DNA of 16,125 nucleotides from Pseudomonadota bacterium (lineage in GTDB: Bacteria; Pseudomonadota; Gammaproteobacteria; Xanthomonadales; Xanthomonadaceae). Below are positions 6,527 through 12,921 of the stretch, in pieces. Under the pieces are notes generated by a model. The model was not told where the DNA came from and searched no databases. It saw nothing but the letters and a program-made list of their open reading frames with translations. Position 1 is the stretch's first letter. Each line of letters opens with the position of its first letter. A program made the position numbers and the translations under genes. Where the stretch lies: NCBI GenBank assembly GCA_023430045.1, contig JAEZCF010000022.1, positions 1 through 16,125 of the forward strand. The letters run 5' to 3'.

Positions 6527-7518
6527 CGAATGTCCTGTGGTTGCTGCAACAGCGCGTTCACTTCATCGCGCGATGGCATGGCGGCGAATGCCCCCTTGCG
6601 GGTGACCGCCAGCGCGCCGACCGCCGCGCCGAAACGCAGCACTTCACTCATCGCCTTCGCGTCGGCACAGAAAGCCGACAGCCCTGCGGCATCCACGCCG
6701 CGTTCCACCAGCGCGGCCAGCAGCCCGCCCACGAAGGCATCGCCGGCAGCGGTGCTGTCCAGCATCGCCACCCGGAAGCTCGGCGCTTCGCCATGGCCGT
6801 CGCGGGTCCACCAGCGCAGCGGTGCGGCGCCATCGGTCACCACCACCCAGCGGGCGTGGGCCGCCAGCAACCGCCGCAGCACCTGGCCTTCACTTTCGTT
6901 GCCCAGCGGCGCGGCCAGGAATTCCAGCTCCTCGCGCGACAGCTTGACCACATCCGCCAGCTCAAGCGCCTGCCACAACCAGGGCAACGGATCGGCGTCG
7001 GCCGGCCACAGCGCGGGGCGCAGATTGAGGTCCAGGCTGACCAGCGCGCCGGCAGCACGTGCGCGCCGCATGCCTTCGAACGTGGTCGCCGCGATGTCAG
7101 GCTCGGTCAGGCTGTTGGAGCAGACGTGGAAACACGCTGCCTGCTCGAAACAGGCCGCCTGGAAATCCCCTGCGCGGAACAGCAGGTCAGCCGCCGGCGG
7201 GCGGTAGAAACTGAAACTGCGTTCGCCATGCGCATCCAGCGCCACAAACGCCAGCGCGGTCTTGGCAGCGGCGGTGCGGGCGATGAAGTCCGTGCCCACG
7301 CCATGCTCGGCCAGGCTGTCGGCCAGGAAATCGCCAAACATGTCGCGGCCCAGCATGCCGACGAACTGGGTCTCCAGGCCCAGCCGCGCCGCCGCCACCG
7401 CGACGTTGGCCGGCGCACCGCCGGCATACTGCAGGAAGGCGCGCGGCTGGTCCGGCGTAGCCGGTGGCTGGGCGAGTAGATCGATCAAAATCTCGCCGAA
7501 ACAGACAATGGTGCCCAT
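6523..7518 (-). CDS. PfkB-family sugar kinase, probably fructokinase
   Basis: This 331-residue ribokinase/PfkB-family enzyme is expected to phosphorylate fructose produced by the neighbouring isomerase to fructose-6-phosphate. PfkB signature 1 is visible as GGAPANVAVAAARLG (33-47). Signature 2 is DSTAAGDAFVGGLL (254-267), with catalytic D260 and the preceding anion hole. VVVTDGA (225-231) is the nucleotide-binding strand. The frame is open upstream to 7677, but the ATG at 7518 starts the family N-terminus (MGTIVCFGEILIDLL) and has GGGAGG upstream, inside the end of the symporter gene. It begins 7 nt after the symporter stop and its own stop overlaps the epimerase start. Fructokinase rather than ribokinase or 2-keto-3-deoxygluconate kinase is inferred from context and from the SFYRPPAADLL region. 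Confidence 0.9.
   Translation of the reverse strand: MGTIVCFGEILIDLLAQPPATPDQPRAFLQYAGGAPANVAVAAARLGLETQFVGMLGRDMFGDFLADSLAEHGVGTDFIARTAAAKTALAFVALDAHGERSFSFYRPPAADLLFRAGDFQAACFEQAACFHVCSNSLTEPDIAATTFEGMRRARAAGALVSLDLNLRPALWPADADPLPWLWQALELADVVKLSREELEFLAAPLGNESEGQVLRRLLAAHARWVVVTDGAAPLRWWTRDGHGEAPSFRVAMLDSTAAGDAFVGGLLAALVERGVDAAGLSAFCADAKAMSEVLRFGAAVGALAVTRKGAFAAMPSRDEVNALLQQPQDIR
7475..7490. promoter_or_regulatory. Operator-like sequence inside the kinase gene
   Basis: AGTAGATCGATCAAAA matches the idealised palindrome TTTAGATCGATCTAAA at 13 of 16 positions and shares the TAGATCGAT core with the two intergenic sites. It lies about 30 bp into the kinase coding region, where it encodes the ILIDLL stretch, so coincidence is quite possible. 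Confidence 0.25.
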
Positions 7519-7525
7519 CCGTGAC

Positions 7526-8842
7526 TCAGCCTCCCTGTGCTGCGCTGGCCGGCAGGCGCGCACCGCGCAGGCCGAAGAAGATGACGTAGCCGTAGCACAG
7601 CAGCGGCAGGATGAAGCTGGGCTGCAGGCCGATATGGTCGGCAAGAACGCCCTGCAGGTAAGGCACCAGCGCGCCACCCACGATGGCCATGATCAGCAGG
7701 CTGGACGCCTTGTTGGTCAGCGGTCCCAGGCGCTCGATGCCCAGCGCGAAGATGGTCGGGAACATGATGGAGTTGAACAGACCGATGGCCACGACCGAGT
7801 ACAGGGCCATCTGGCCTGCGGTGGCCATGGTGGTGGCCAGCAGCAGCACGTTGATGCCGGCGAACAGGGCCAGCAGGTGGCGCGGCGAAAAGCGCGCCAG
7901 CAGCGCCGAGCCGGCGAAACGACCGATCATCGCCATGGTCCAGTAGGCGGACACATAGTGCGTGGCCTGCTGCTCACTGAAGCCGCCGATCTCCGGCATC
8001 GACAGGTAGTTGACCAGGAAGCTGCCGATGGACACCTCGGCACCCACGTAGAAGAAGATGCCCAGCACGGCGAACAGAAGGTGCCGGTGGCGCAGCGCCG
8101 CCGCATAGGTGTAATGATGGCCGCCGTCGCTGCTCTCGGTGTTCTCGCTCAGCGTCGGCAGCCGGAACAGATAGACGAACAGCGCCAGCGCCGCCAGCGC
8201 CACGGCCAGGCCCAGGTAAGGCCCCTGCACCGATTGCGCTTCGGTGGCACGGTACGCGGCCTGTTCCACCAGCGGCAACGCCGCCAGCTCATCGGCACTC
8301 TTCACCGTATTGCCCAGGATCAGCAGACCGCCGAAGATCGGCGCGATCGCGGTGCCGAGCGAATTCAGTGCCTGCGCCAGCGTCAGGCGGCTGGAGCTGG
8401 TCTGCACCGGGCCAAGCAGCGCCACGTACGGGTTGGCGGCCACCTGCAGCACGGTGATGCCGGTCGCCAGCACGAACAGCGCGCCAAGGAACGCGCTGTA
8501 CTCGCGCATCTCCGCGGCGGGCCAGAACCCCAGCGCACCCACGGCGGCAATCAACAGGCCGGCCACGATGCCCTTCTTGTAGCCAAGGTGCGCGACCAGC
8601 CGGCCCGCCGGCAGCGACATCAGGAAGTACGCGCCGAAGAAGGTGAACTGCACGAGCATGGCGCGTGCGTAATTCAGTTCGAACACCGATTTCAGGTGCG
8701 GGATCAGGATGTCGTTGAGGCAGGTCAGGAAGCCCCACATGAAGAAGATGGTGGTCGCGACCGCAAGCGCAACGCGGTTGTTCACCGGCGGGGCGCCAGT
8801 ACCGGGCGTTGGGGTCAGGCGTGGCGTGGAAGAGATCGGCAT
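7526..8842 (-). CDS. FHS-family MFS sugar:H+ symporter
   Basis: This 438-residue, 12-helix inner-membrane transporter belongs to the fucose/glucose/galactose:H+ symporter branch of the major facilitator superfamily (FucP/GluP-like). Recognisable motifs are FFMWGFLTCLND in helix 1 (33-44, with D44 as the probable proton-coupling acid), QVAANPYVALLGP (133-145), FFYVGAEVSIGSFLVNYL (263-280) and GLFNSIMFPTIFALGIE (354-370). A long soluble loop near 175-205 follows helix 6. It should import free mannose, or possibly a disaccharide, released in the periplasm. The start at 8842 has only a distant GAGG upstream, so its exact position is less sure. It lies 42 bp after the LacI gene and 7 nt before the kinase gene, clearly in one operon with the kinase and isomerase. 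Confidence 0.93.
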   Translation of the reverse strand: MPISSTPRLTPTPGTGAPPVNNRVALAVATTIFFMWGFLTCLNDILIPHLKSVFELNYARAMLVQFTFFGAYFLMSLPAGRLVAHLGYKKGIVAGLLIAAVGALGFWPAAEMREYSAFLGALFVLATGITVLQVAANPYVALLGPVQTSSSRLTLAQALNSLGTAIAPIFGGLLILGNTVKSADELAALPLVEQAAYRATEAQSVQGPYLGLAVALAALALFVYLFRLPTLSENTESSDGGHHYTYAAALRHRHLLFAVLGIFFYVGAEVSIGSFLVNYLSMPEIGGFSEQQATHYVSAYWTMAMIGRFAGSALLARFSPRHLLALFAGINVLLLATTMATAGQMALYSVVAIGLFNSIMFPTIFALGIERLGPLTNKASSLLIMAIVGGALVPYLQGVLADHIGLQPSFILPLLCYGYVIFFGLRGARLPASAAQGG

Positions 8843-8884
8843 GCGGGGTCGCGCCTCGGTTGCGCAGGATGAAAGGAAATGGGA

Positions 8885-9940
8885 TCAGCCCGGGCGCGCC
8901 GCGCTGCTTTCGCGTATGCGCAGCTGCACCGGTGCCACCGTGCGTCGGAAGGGAGCATCGGGCGATTGCACCCGCTGCAGGAGAAGCTCGGCGGCCTGCC
9001 GTCCACGTGCGCGCGGATCCACGGTGAGCGTGGTCAGCGGCGGCACCGCGACGGCGGCCTCGGGAATGTCATCGAAACCGGTCACCGCGAAATCGCCGCC
9101 CGGGCGGATACCGCGCGAGGTCAGGCCCAGCATCAGGCCCAGCGCCACGGTGTCGTTGTAGCAGACCGCCGCGCTGGGCCGCAGGCCATCGGCGAACAGT
9201 TCGTCCACGCGCGCGGCCGCTTCCAGGCGGTTGGGTGCCGATTCGATCAGCCACTGCGGGCGCGCCGACAGCCCGGCCTCGCCCAGCGCCTGCTGGTAGC
9301 CGGCCCGGCGCTGCTCGCAGGAACTGGAGGCGGCATGACCCCCAAAGAAGGCGATGTCGCGGTGGCCGCGTTCAATCAGGTGACGGGTGGCAAGGTACGC
9401 GCCCTGCTGATTGTCCAGCAGCAGGAAATCCCAGTCGGCGCCGGGCATCGTGCGGTTGAACAGCAGCACGTTGGCCGTCGGCCCCAGCGCCTGGCGCACC
9501 AGTGCCGCGTCGCTGCCTTCGGCCGGCGACAGGATCAGCCCGGCCGGTGTGTGTTCCATCAGGGTGCCCAGCACCGCCTGCTGGCGCTGCGCGGATTCAC
9601 CGGTACTGCCCAGCAGCGTCACATAGCCCTGCTCGCCCAGCGCCTCGTCCACGCCCGCGGCGAATTCGGCGAAGAACGGGTTCGACAGATCGTTGATCAC
9701 CAGCGCCACGCTGGACGAAGTACGCCGGCGCAGGTTGGCAGCGGCGCGGTTGTACACGTAACGCTGGCGCCGCAGTTCGGCTTCCACCCGGGCGCGCGTA
9801 TCCACGTTCACCAGCGGGCTGCCGCGCAGCACCAGCGACACGGTCGCCCGCGACACGCCAATCGCGCGGGCGATGTCGGTCACCGTGACCGCGCGCCCGG
9901 CGGTCTTGCGCGGCGTCTTCGTGCTGCTGGAATCACTCAT
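8885..9940 (-). CDS. LacI-family transcriptional regulator
   Basis: This 351-residue protein has an N-terminal LacI helix-turn-helix (VTVTDIARAIGVSRATVSLVLRG, 18-40), a hinge (about 60-73) and a periplasmic-binding-protein-like ligand domain (SSVALVINDLSNPFF at 76-90 through the C-terminus, including AVTGFDDIPEA). It is expected to bind a sugar from this pathway and control the locus. Candidate operators with core TTTAGATCGAT lie in the GH92/receptor spacer. The gene lies between GH92 (95 bp upstream) and the symporter (42 bp downstream) on the same strand and has its own candidate promoter. Repressor mode is usual for the family but not shown. The inducer may be mannose or a mannoside. Confidence 0.94.
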   Translation of the reverse strand: MSDSSSTKTPRKTAGRAVTVTDIARAIGVSRATVSLVLRGSPLVNVDTRARVEAELRRQRYVYNRAAANLRRRTSSSVALVINDLSNPFFAEFAAGVDEALGEQGYVTLLGSTGESAQRQQAVLGTLMEHTPAGLILSPAEGSDAALVRQALGPTANVLLFNRTMPGADWDFLLLDNQQGAYLATRHLIERGHRDIAFFGGHAASSSCEQRRAGYQQALGEAGLSARPQWLIESAPNRLEAAARVDELFADGLRPSAAVCYNDTVALGLMLGLTSRGIRPGGDFAVTGFDDIPEAAVAVPPLTTLTVDPRARGRQAAELLLQRVQSPDAPFRRTVAPVQLRIRESSAARPG

Positions 9941-9975
9941 CGCGAAACGGCCCCTGCCCTGCGGATAGCTGCCTG

Positions 9976-10003
9976 ATCATAACGGGCACGGCCCGCCATG
10001 CCA
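9976..10003 (-). promoter_or_regulatory. Candidate promoter of the LacI gene
   Basis: On the - strand TATGAT (9981-9976), a 5-of-6 match to the -10 consensus, lies 16 nt downstream of TGGCAT (10003-9998), a weak -35. Transcription would start about 29 nt before the LacI ATG. No clear copy of the TTTAGATCGAT operator core is seen here. Together with read-through from GH92 this could give two sources of LacI mRNA. Confidence 0.35.
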
Positions 10004-10035
10004 CTGACAATGGACGCTTATCCTGCCATCGGGCC

Positions 10036-12492
10036 TCATTCCAGCGCGCTGCCGGGTGCGGCGCAGTAGGACACCGGCAGGTTGGCGGCCGCCGTGCCCC
10101 AGCCCTGCGCCGGTGCCTGCGCCCCCAGCGTCCACTGGATGCGGGCGCCCTGGCGCAGCTGTTCCCAGTCGAGCCACACCGCATCGTGGTTCCGGCCGTC
10201 CACCTTGACGCCCTGCACGTACTGCAGGCGGCGGCCATCGGCGCCCGGTGCACGCAGTTCCAGGTGGCGGCCGTTGCCGAGTGCGACATCGACCCTGGCG
10301 AAACGCGGCGCATGCAGCAGGAACTCACCGCTGCCCGGCACCGCCGGGTACAGCCCCAGCGCGCTGAACAGGTACCAGGCCGACATCGTGCCCAGGTCGT
10401 CGTTGCCGGTCACCCCGTTCGGCGCATTGGTGAACAACTGCTGCGCCGCACGCACCACGGCGGCGGTCTTCCACGGCTGGCCGATCAGCGTGTACATCCA
10501 CGGCGCATGCAGGTCCGGTTCGTTGTTGGGGTTGTAACGGTACTGGTTGTAATAGCTGTAAGGCCCCACCACCCATTCACGGCGCGCGGCCTGCAGCGGA
10601 TCGGCCAGCAGCGCGTCCATCGCGAAGAACGCATCCAGGCGCTTGCCGGCCTGCTCGCGGCCGTGCATCGCATCCACCAGGCCTGGCACGTCCTGCTGCG
10701 CCAGCCACTGGTACTGCCATGCCGTGCCCTCATGGAAACCATGGTGCGAACGCGGGCTGTACTGCCCGTTGGACGGCGAATACCACGCCCCGTCTTCGGT
10801 GCGTGGGCGCGGGAAGCCGGTGAAGCCGGTCTCCTCGTCGCGCACCTGCGCATCCCACACGTTGCGCCAGTTGCGCCCGCGCTCGCGCAGCAGCGCCGCG
10901 TCGTCCGCATGGCCCAGGCCGTCGGCCATCTGCGCCAGCGCGCAGTCGGCCAGCGCATATTCCAGCGTCGCCGACCCGCCGTGGTGCGGATCCACATCCA
11001 TGCCCTTGGAGGGGAACGCACGGTCATAGGCCACGTAGCCCTTGTCCAGGTAGCTCGGGTTACCCGAACGCCCGGCCATGCGCGAGTTCAGCGGTGGCAC
11101 GTCGAAGGCATTGCGGCGCAGTGCCGTCCATGCCTCACCTTCGCGGCCTTGCAATGCACCGAAGCGCCACAGATCGGCCATGAACGGCGTCACCGGATCG
11201 CCGGTCATGATGTTGGTTTCAAAGTTCGCATAGCCCCAGCGCGGCAGCCAGCCGCCCTGCCGGTCGATGGCCAGCAGGGTGCGGCCGATATCGCGCGCCA
11301 CCTGCGGACGGGTCAGCGCCAGCCACTGGTTCTGTGCGCGGTAGGTATCCCACAGCGAAAAATATTCGTAATAGGTCCAGCCGTCGGCACGGTGGATCGC
11401 ATCGTCGTAGCCGCGGTAGCGGCCATCGGCATCGCTGCCGGTGAGCGGCTGCAGCAGCGCGTGGTACAGCGCGGTATACAGCACCGTGCGGTCGTCCTTC
11501 GTGCCGCCGTCCACCTTCACCGTGGCCAGCTCATCGCGCCAGGCCTGCTGGGACAGGCTGCGCATGCGGTCAAATCCCAGCAGCCGGCCATCCTGCATGC
11601 CATCGCTGCGCAGGTTGGCGCGCGCGCCTTCGGCATCCACGTGCGATATCGCGCTGACCGCCGTCACTGCACGGCCTTCGGCCAGGTCGAAGGTCAGCCA
11701 GGCGCCGTTCGGCTTGGCCTCCCCTTCCATGCTGTGGCGCGCATCCGCCAGGCCGCCTTCCTCGCCCCAGGTGCCATGCGCCCTGAAGGGCCGGTCGAAT
11801 TCGATGCGGAACCAAGTGGTGTACTGGTGGCCACCGCAGAAACTCTTCGTCACCAGCTTGCCTTCCACGACGCGGTCACCGACGACGTCGACCACGCTGC
11901 CGATCACCGAATGGCGCTCGTTGGCCTGGGCGACGTTGACCAGCACGTGGCCCTCGCGCTGGCCGGCGGCGAAGGTGTAGCGTTCGGCGGCCGCCCGGGT
12001 GCGCGCGGTGGTCTCGGCGTCGATACCGCCATAGCCGGTAAGGCGCACCCGGTAGTAACCGGCCTGGCCGACCTCACCCTCATGGCTGTATGCCGATGCA
12101 TAGGCCTTGTGGTCGAAGGCCTTCGGATTACCGGTATCGAAGTCGCCACCCGGGCCGATGGTGCCGGTCACCGGCAGTACGGAGACCTGCCCGCCCTGCT
12201 CCCAGCAGCCTGCGCCGGAGACGAAGGAATGGCCGAAACCACGGATCTTTTCGTCGTCGTAGCGCCAGCCTGCGTAGTGGCTGCCGATGGGGCTGACCTG
12301 GATCAGCCCGAACGGCGCCGAGGCGCCCGGGAAGGTATTGCCGTCATCCTTGCTGCCGATGAAGGTGTTGACCTCGCGCTCCAGCGCGGCGGGCGCGGCC
12401 TGCAGCACGGGAGCCACCGAAAGCGCCAGCACACAGGCCAGAGAGGCCAGCGGTGCGGACACGGGAATGCGGAAACTACGCGGGAAGGTCAC
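10036..12492 (-). CDS. GH92 alpha-mannosidase, exported
   Basis: This 818-residue glycoside hydrolase family 92 enzyme is a Ca-dependent inverting exo-alpha-mannosidase. Family motifs are VNTFIGSKDDGNTFPGASAP (41-60), SLWDTYRAQN (379-388), HEGTAWQY (587-594, with E588 the probable catalytic acid), NEPDLHAPWMY (657-667) and GNDDLGTMSAWY (696-707, with the probable base in the DD pair). The start is a GTG at 12492 with AGGAG 9 nt upstream. It gives a good signal peptide (R5 and R8, hydrophobic 14-30, cleavage after QAAPA or nearby), so the enzyme is periplasmic or outer-membrane linked. An in-frame ATG at 12612 is rejected: it would add 40 low-complexity residues before the signal peptide and run over an operator-like site. 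Linkage specificity (1,2, 1,3, 1,4 or 1,6) cannot be read safely. Confidence 0.93.
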   Translation of the reverse strand: MTFPRSFRIPVSAPLASLACVLALSVAPVLQAAPAALEREVNTFIGSKDDGNTFPGASAPFGLIQVSPIGSHYAGWRYDDEKIRGFGHSFVSGAGCWEQGGQVSVLPVTGTIGPGGDFDTGNPKAFDHKAYASAYSHEGEVGQAGYYRVRLTGYGGIDAETTARTRAAAERYTFAAGQREGHVLVNVAQANERHSVIGSVVDVVGDRVVEGKLVTKSFCGGHQYTTWFRIEFDRPFRAHGTWGEEGGLADARHSMEGEAKPNGAWLTFDLAEGRAVTAVSAISHVDAEGARANLRSDGMQDGRLLGFDRMRSLSQQAWRDELATVKVDGGTKDDRTVLYTALYHALLQPLTGSDADGRYRGYDDAIHRADGWTYYEYFSLWDTYRAQNQWLALTRPQVARDIGRTLLAIDRQGGWLPRWGYANFETNIMTGDPVTPFMADLWRFGALQGREGEAWTALRRNAFDVPPLNSRMAGRSGNPSYLDKGYVAYDRAFPSKGMDVDPHHGGSATLEYALADCALAQMADGLGHADDAALLRERGRNWRNVWDAQVRDEETGFTGFPRPRTEDGAWYSPSNGQYSPRSHHGFHEGTAWQYQWLAQQDVPGLVDAMHGREQAGKRLDAFFAMDALLADPLQAARREWVVGPYSYYNQYRYNPNNEPDLHAPWMYTLIGQPWKTAAVVRAAQQLFTNAPNGVTGNDDLGTMSAWYLFSALGLYPAVPGSGEFLLHAPRFARVDVALGNGRHLELRAPGADGRRLQYVQGVKVDGRNHDAVWLDWEQLRQGARIQWTLGAQAPAQGWGTAAANLPVSYCAAPGSALE

Positions 12493-12589
12493 GATGACAG
12501 GCTCCTGGCAGGCGTCGAGGCGGTCGGGCGGCCCGTTCCGCGGCGCTCCGGATTGCCCGTTTGGGCACCTGGAGCGGCCAGGGAGGCCA

Positions 12590-12605
12590 TTTAGATCGAT
12601 TGAAG
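12590..12605. promoter_or_regulatory. Putative LacI-type operator, GH92 side
   Basis: TTTAGATCGATTGAAG is an imperfect palindrome around a central CG, the usual LacI-family operator architecture. It shares the 11-base core TTTAGATCGAT with the site at 12748. It lies about 98 bp upstream of the GH92 GTG start, a sensible place to control GH92. Confidence 0.5.
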
Positions 12606-12727
12606 TAAACATGACGCGTTCATCGGATGCATTCTGCGCCGCAACATGGAACGCCCGGATTCGGCCTATGGGCGCATCTGCGGCGCTTCATATTGCGCAG
12701 CAGCATGCCACCGGCGCTGGACCATGC

Positions 12728-12733
12728 TAAAAA
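12728..12733 (+). promoter_or_regulatory. Weak candidate -10 for the receptor gene
   Basis: TAAAAA (12728-12733), inside a run of six A residues, is the only A/T-rich hexamer upstream of the operator site at 12748. It matches the -10 consensus at 4 of 6 positions. If used, transcription would start near 12740 and the operator would cover roughly +8 to +23, a good position for repression. No good -35 box is visible. Confidence 0.25.
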
Positions 12734-12747
12734 ATGCGCGCCAATCG

Positions 12748-12763
12748 TTTAGATCGATCCAAG
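12748..12763. promoter_or_regulatory. Putative LacI-type operator, receptor side
   Basis: TTTAGATCGATCCAAG has the same 11-base core as the GH92-side site and matches the ideal palindrome TTTAGATCGATCTAAA at 14 of 16 positions. It lies about 160 bp upstream of the receptor ATG, just downstream of a candidate -10 box. The centres of the two sites are 158 bp apart. Confidence 0.55.
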
Positions 12764-12794
12764 CTCAAGCGACATCGATCCAGGCTCGAACGAT
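12753..12794. repeat. Tandem 21-bp direct repeat
   Basis: Two adjacent 21-bp units (12753-12773 and 12774-12794) both begin ATCGATCCA and agree at 17 of 21 positions. The period equals two DNA helical turns, so a protein could bind both units on one face. The first unit overlaps the operator at 12748-12763. The second offers another ATCGATCCA half-site. Confidence 0.6.
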
Positions 12795-12824
12795 CACGAT
12801 TGCCGGGTTCGGAAGCCGACGTGT

Positions 12825-12844
12825 CGCCCCTGCAGGGCGCCCTG
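12825..12844 (+). other. Alternative hairpins in the receptor leader
   Basis: CGCCC at 12825-12829 can pair with GGGCG at 12835-12839. Overlapping it, CAGGGCGCCCTG at 12833-12844 is a perfect 12-bp palindrome. The two structures exclude each other. They lie about 80-95 nt before the receptor ATG, in its probable 5' untranslated region. Confidence 0.35.
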
Positions 12845-12921
12845 TCTCCCCTGCCCCACCCTTGCTCGTCGGTACCACGTCCACTGCATCAGCCATCTAT
12901 TCGATCCAGGAGAGGGAGAGA

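Larger units (their letters stand above)
12493..12921. promoter_or_regulatory. Divergent control region, GH92 / TonB receptor
   Basis: This 429-bp gene-free stretch separates the divergently read GH92 and receptor genes. It holds two LacI-type pseudo-palindromes (12590-12605 and 12748-12763), a 21-bp tandem repeat (12753-12794), an inverted repeat GCGCCGCA/TGCGGCGC (12636-12643 with 12679-12686), a candidate receptor -10 box (12728-12733), and palindromic sequence in the receptor leader (12825-12844). Both neighbouring frames run open into it, but neither extension looks coding. No convincing sigma-70 promoter for GH92 could be picked by eye. Confidence 0.75.

Noticed and set aside
3191..7207. 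Long + strand frames (3191-4657 and 4727-7207) opposite beta-mannosidase, epimerase and kinase
   Set aside because: They run antisense to genes with clear catalytic motifs, cross gene boundaries and SMAG repeats, and show compositionally biased sequence rich in H, R and Q.
7262..8872. 536-codon + strand frame opposite the kinase and symporter genes
   Set aside because: Antisense shadow of the FHS symporter; rich in Q, R and H with no domain.
10186..12594. 802-codon + strand frame opposite GH92
   Set aside because: Antisense shadow of a gene with complete GH92 motifs.
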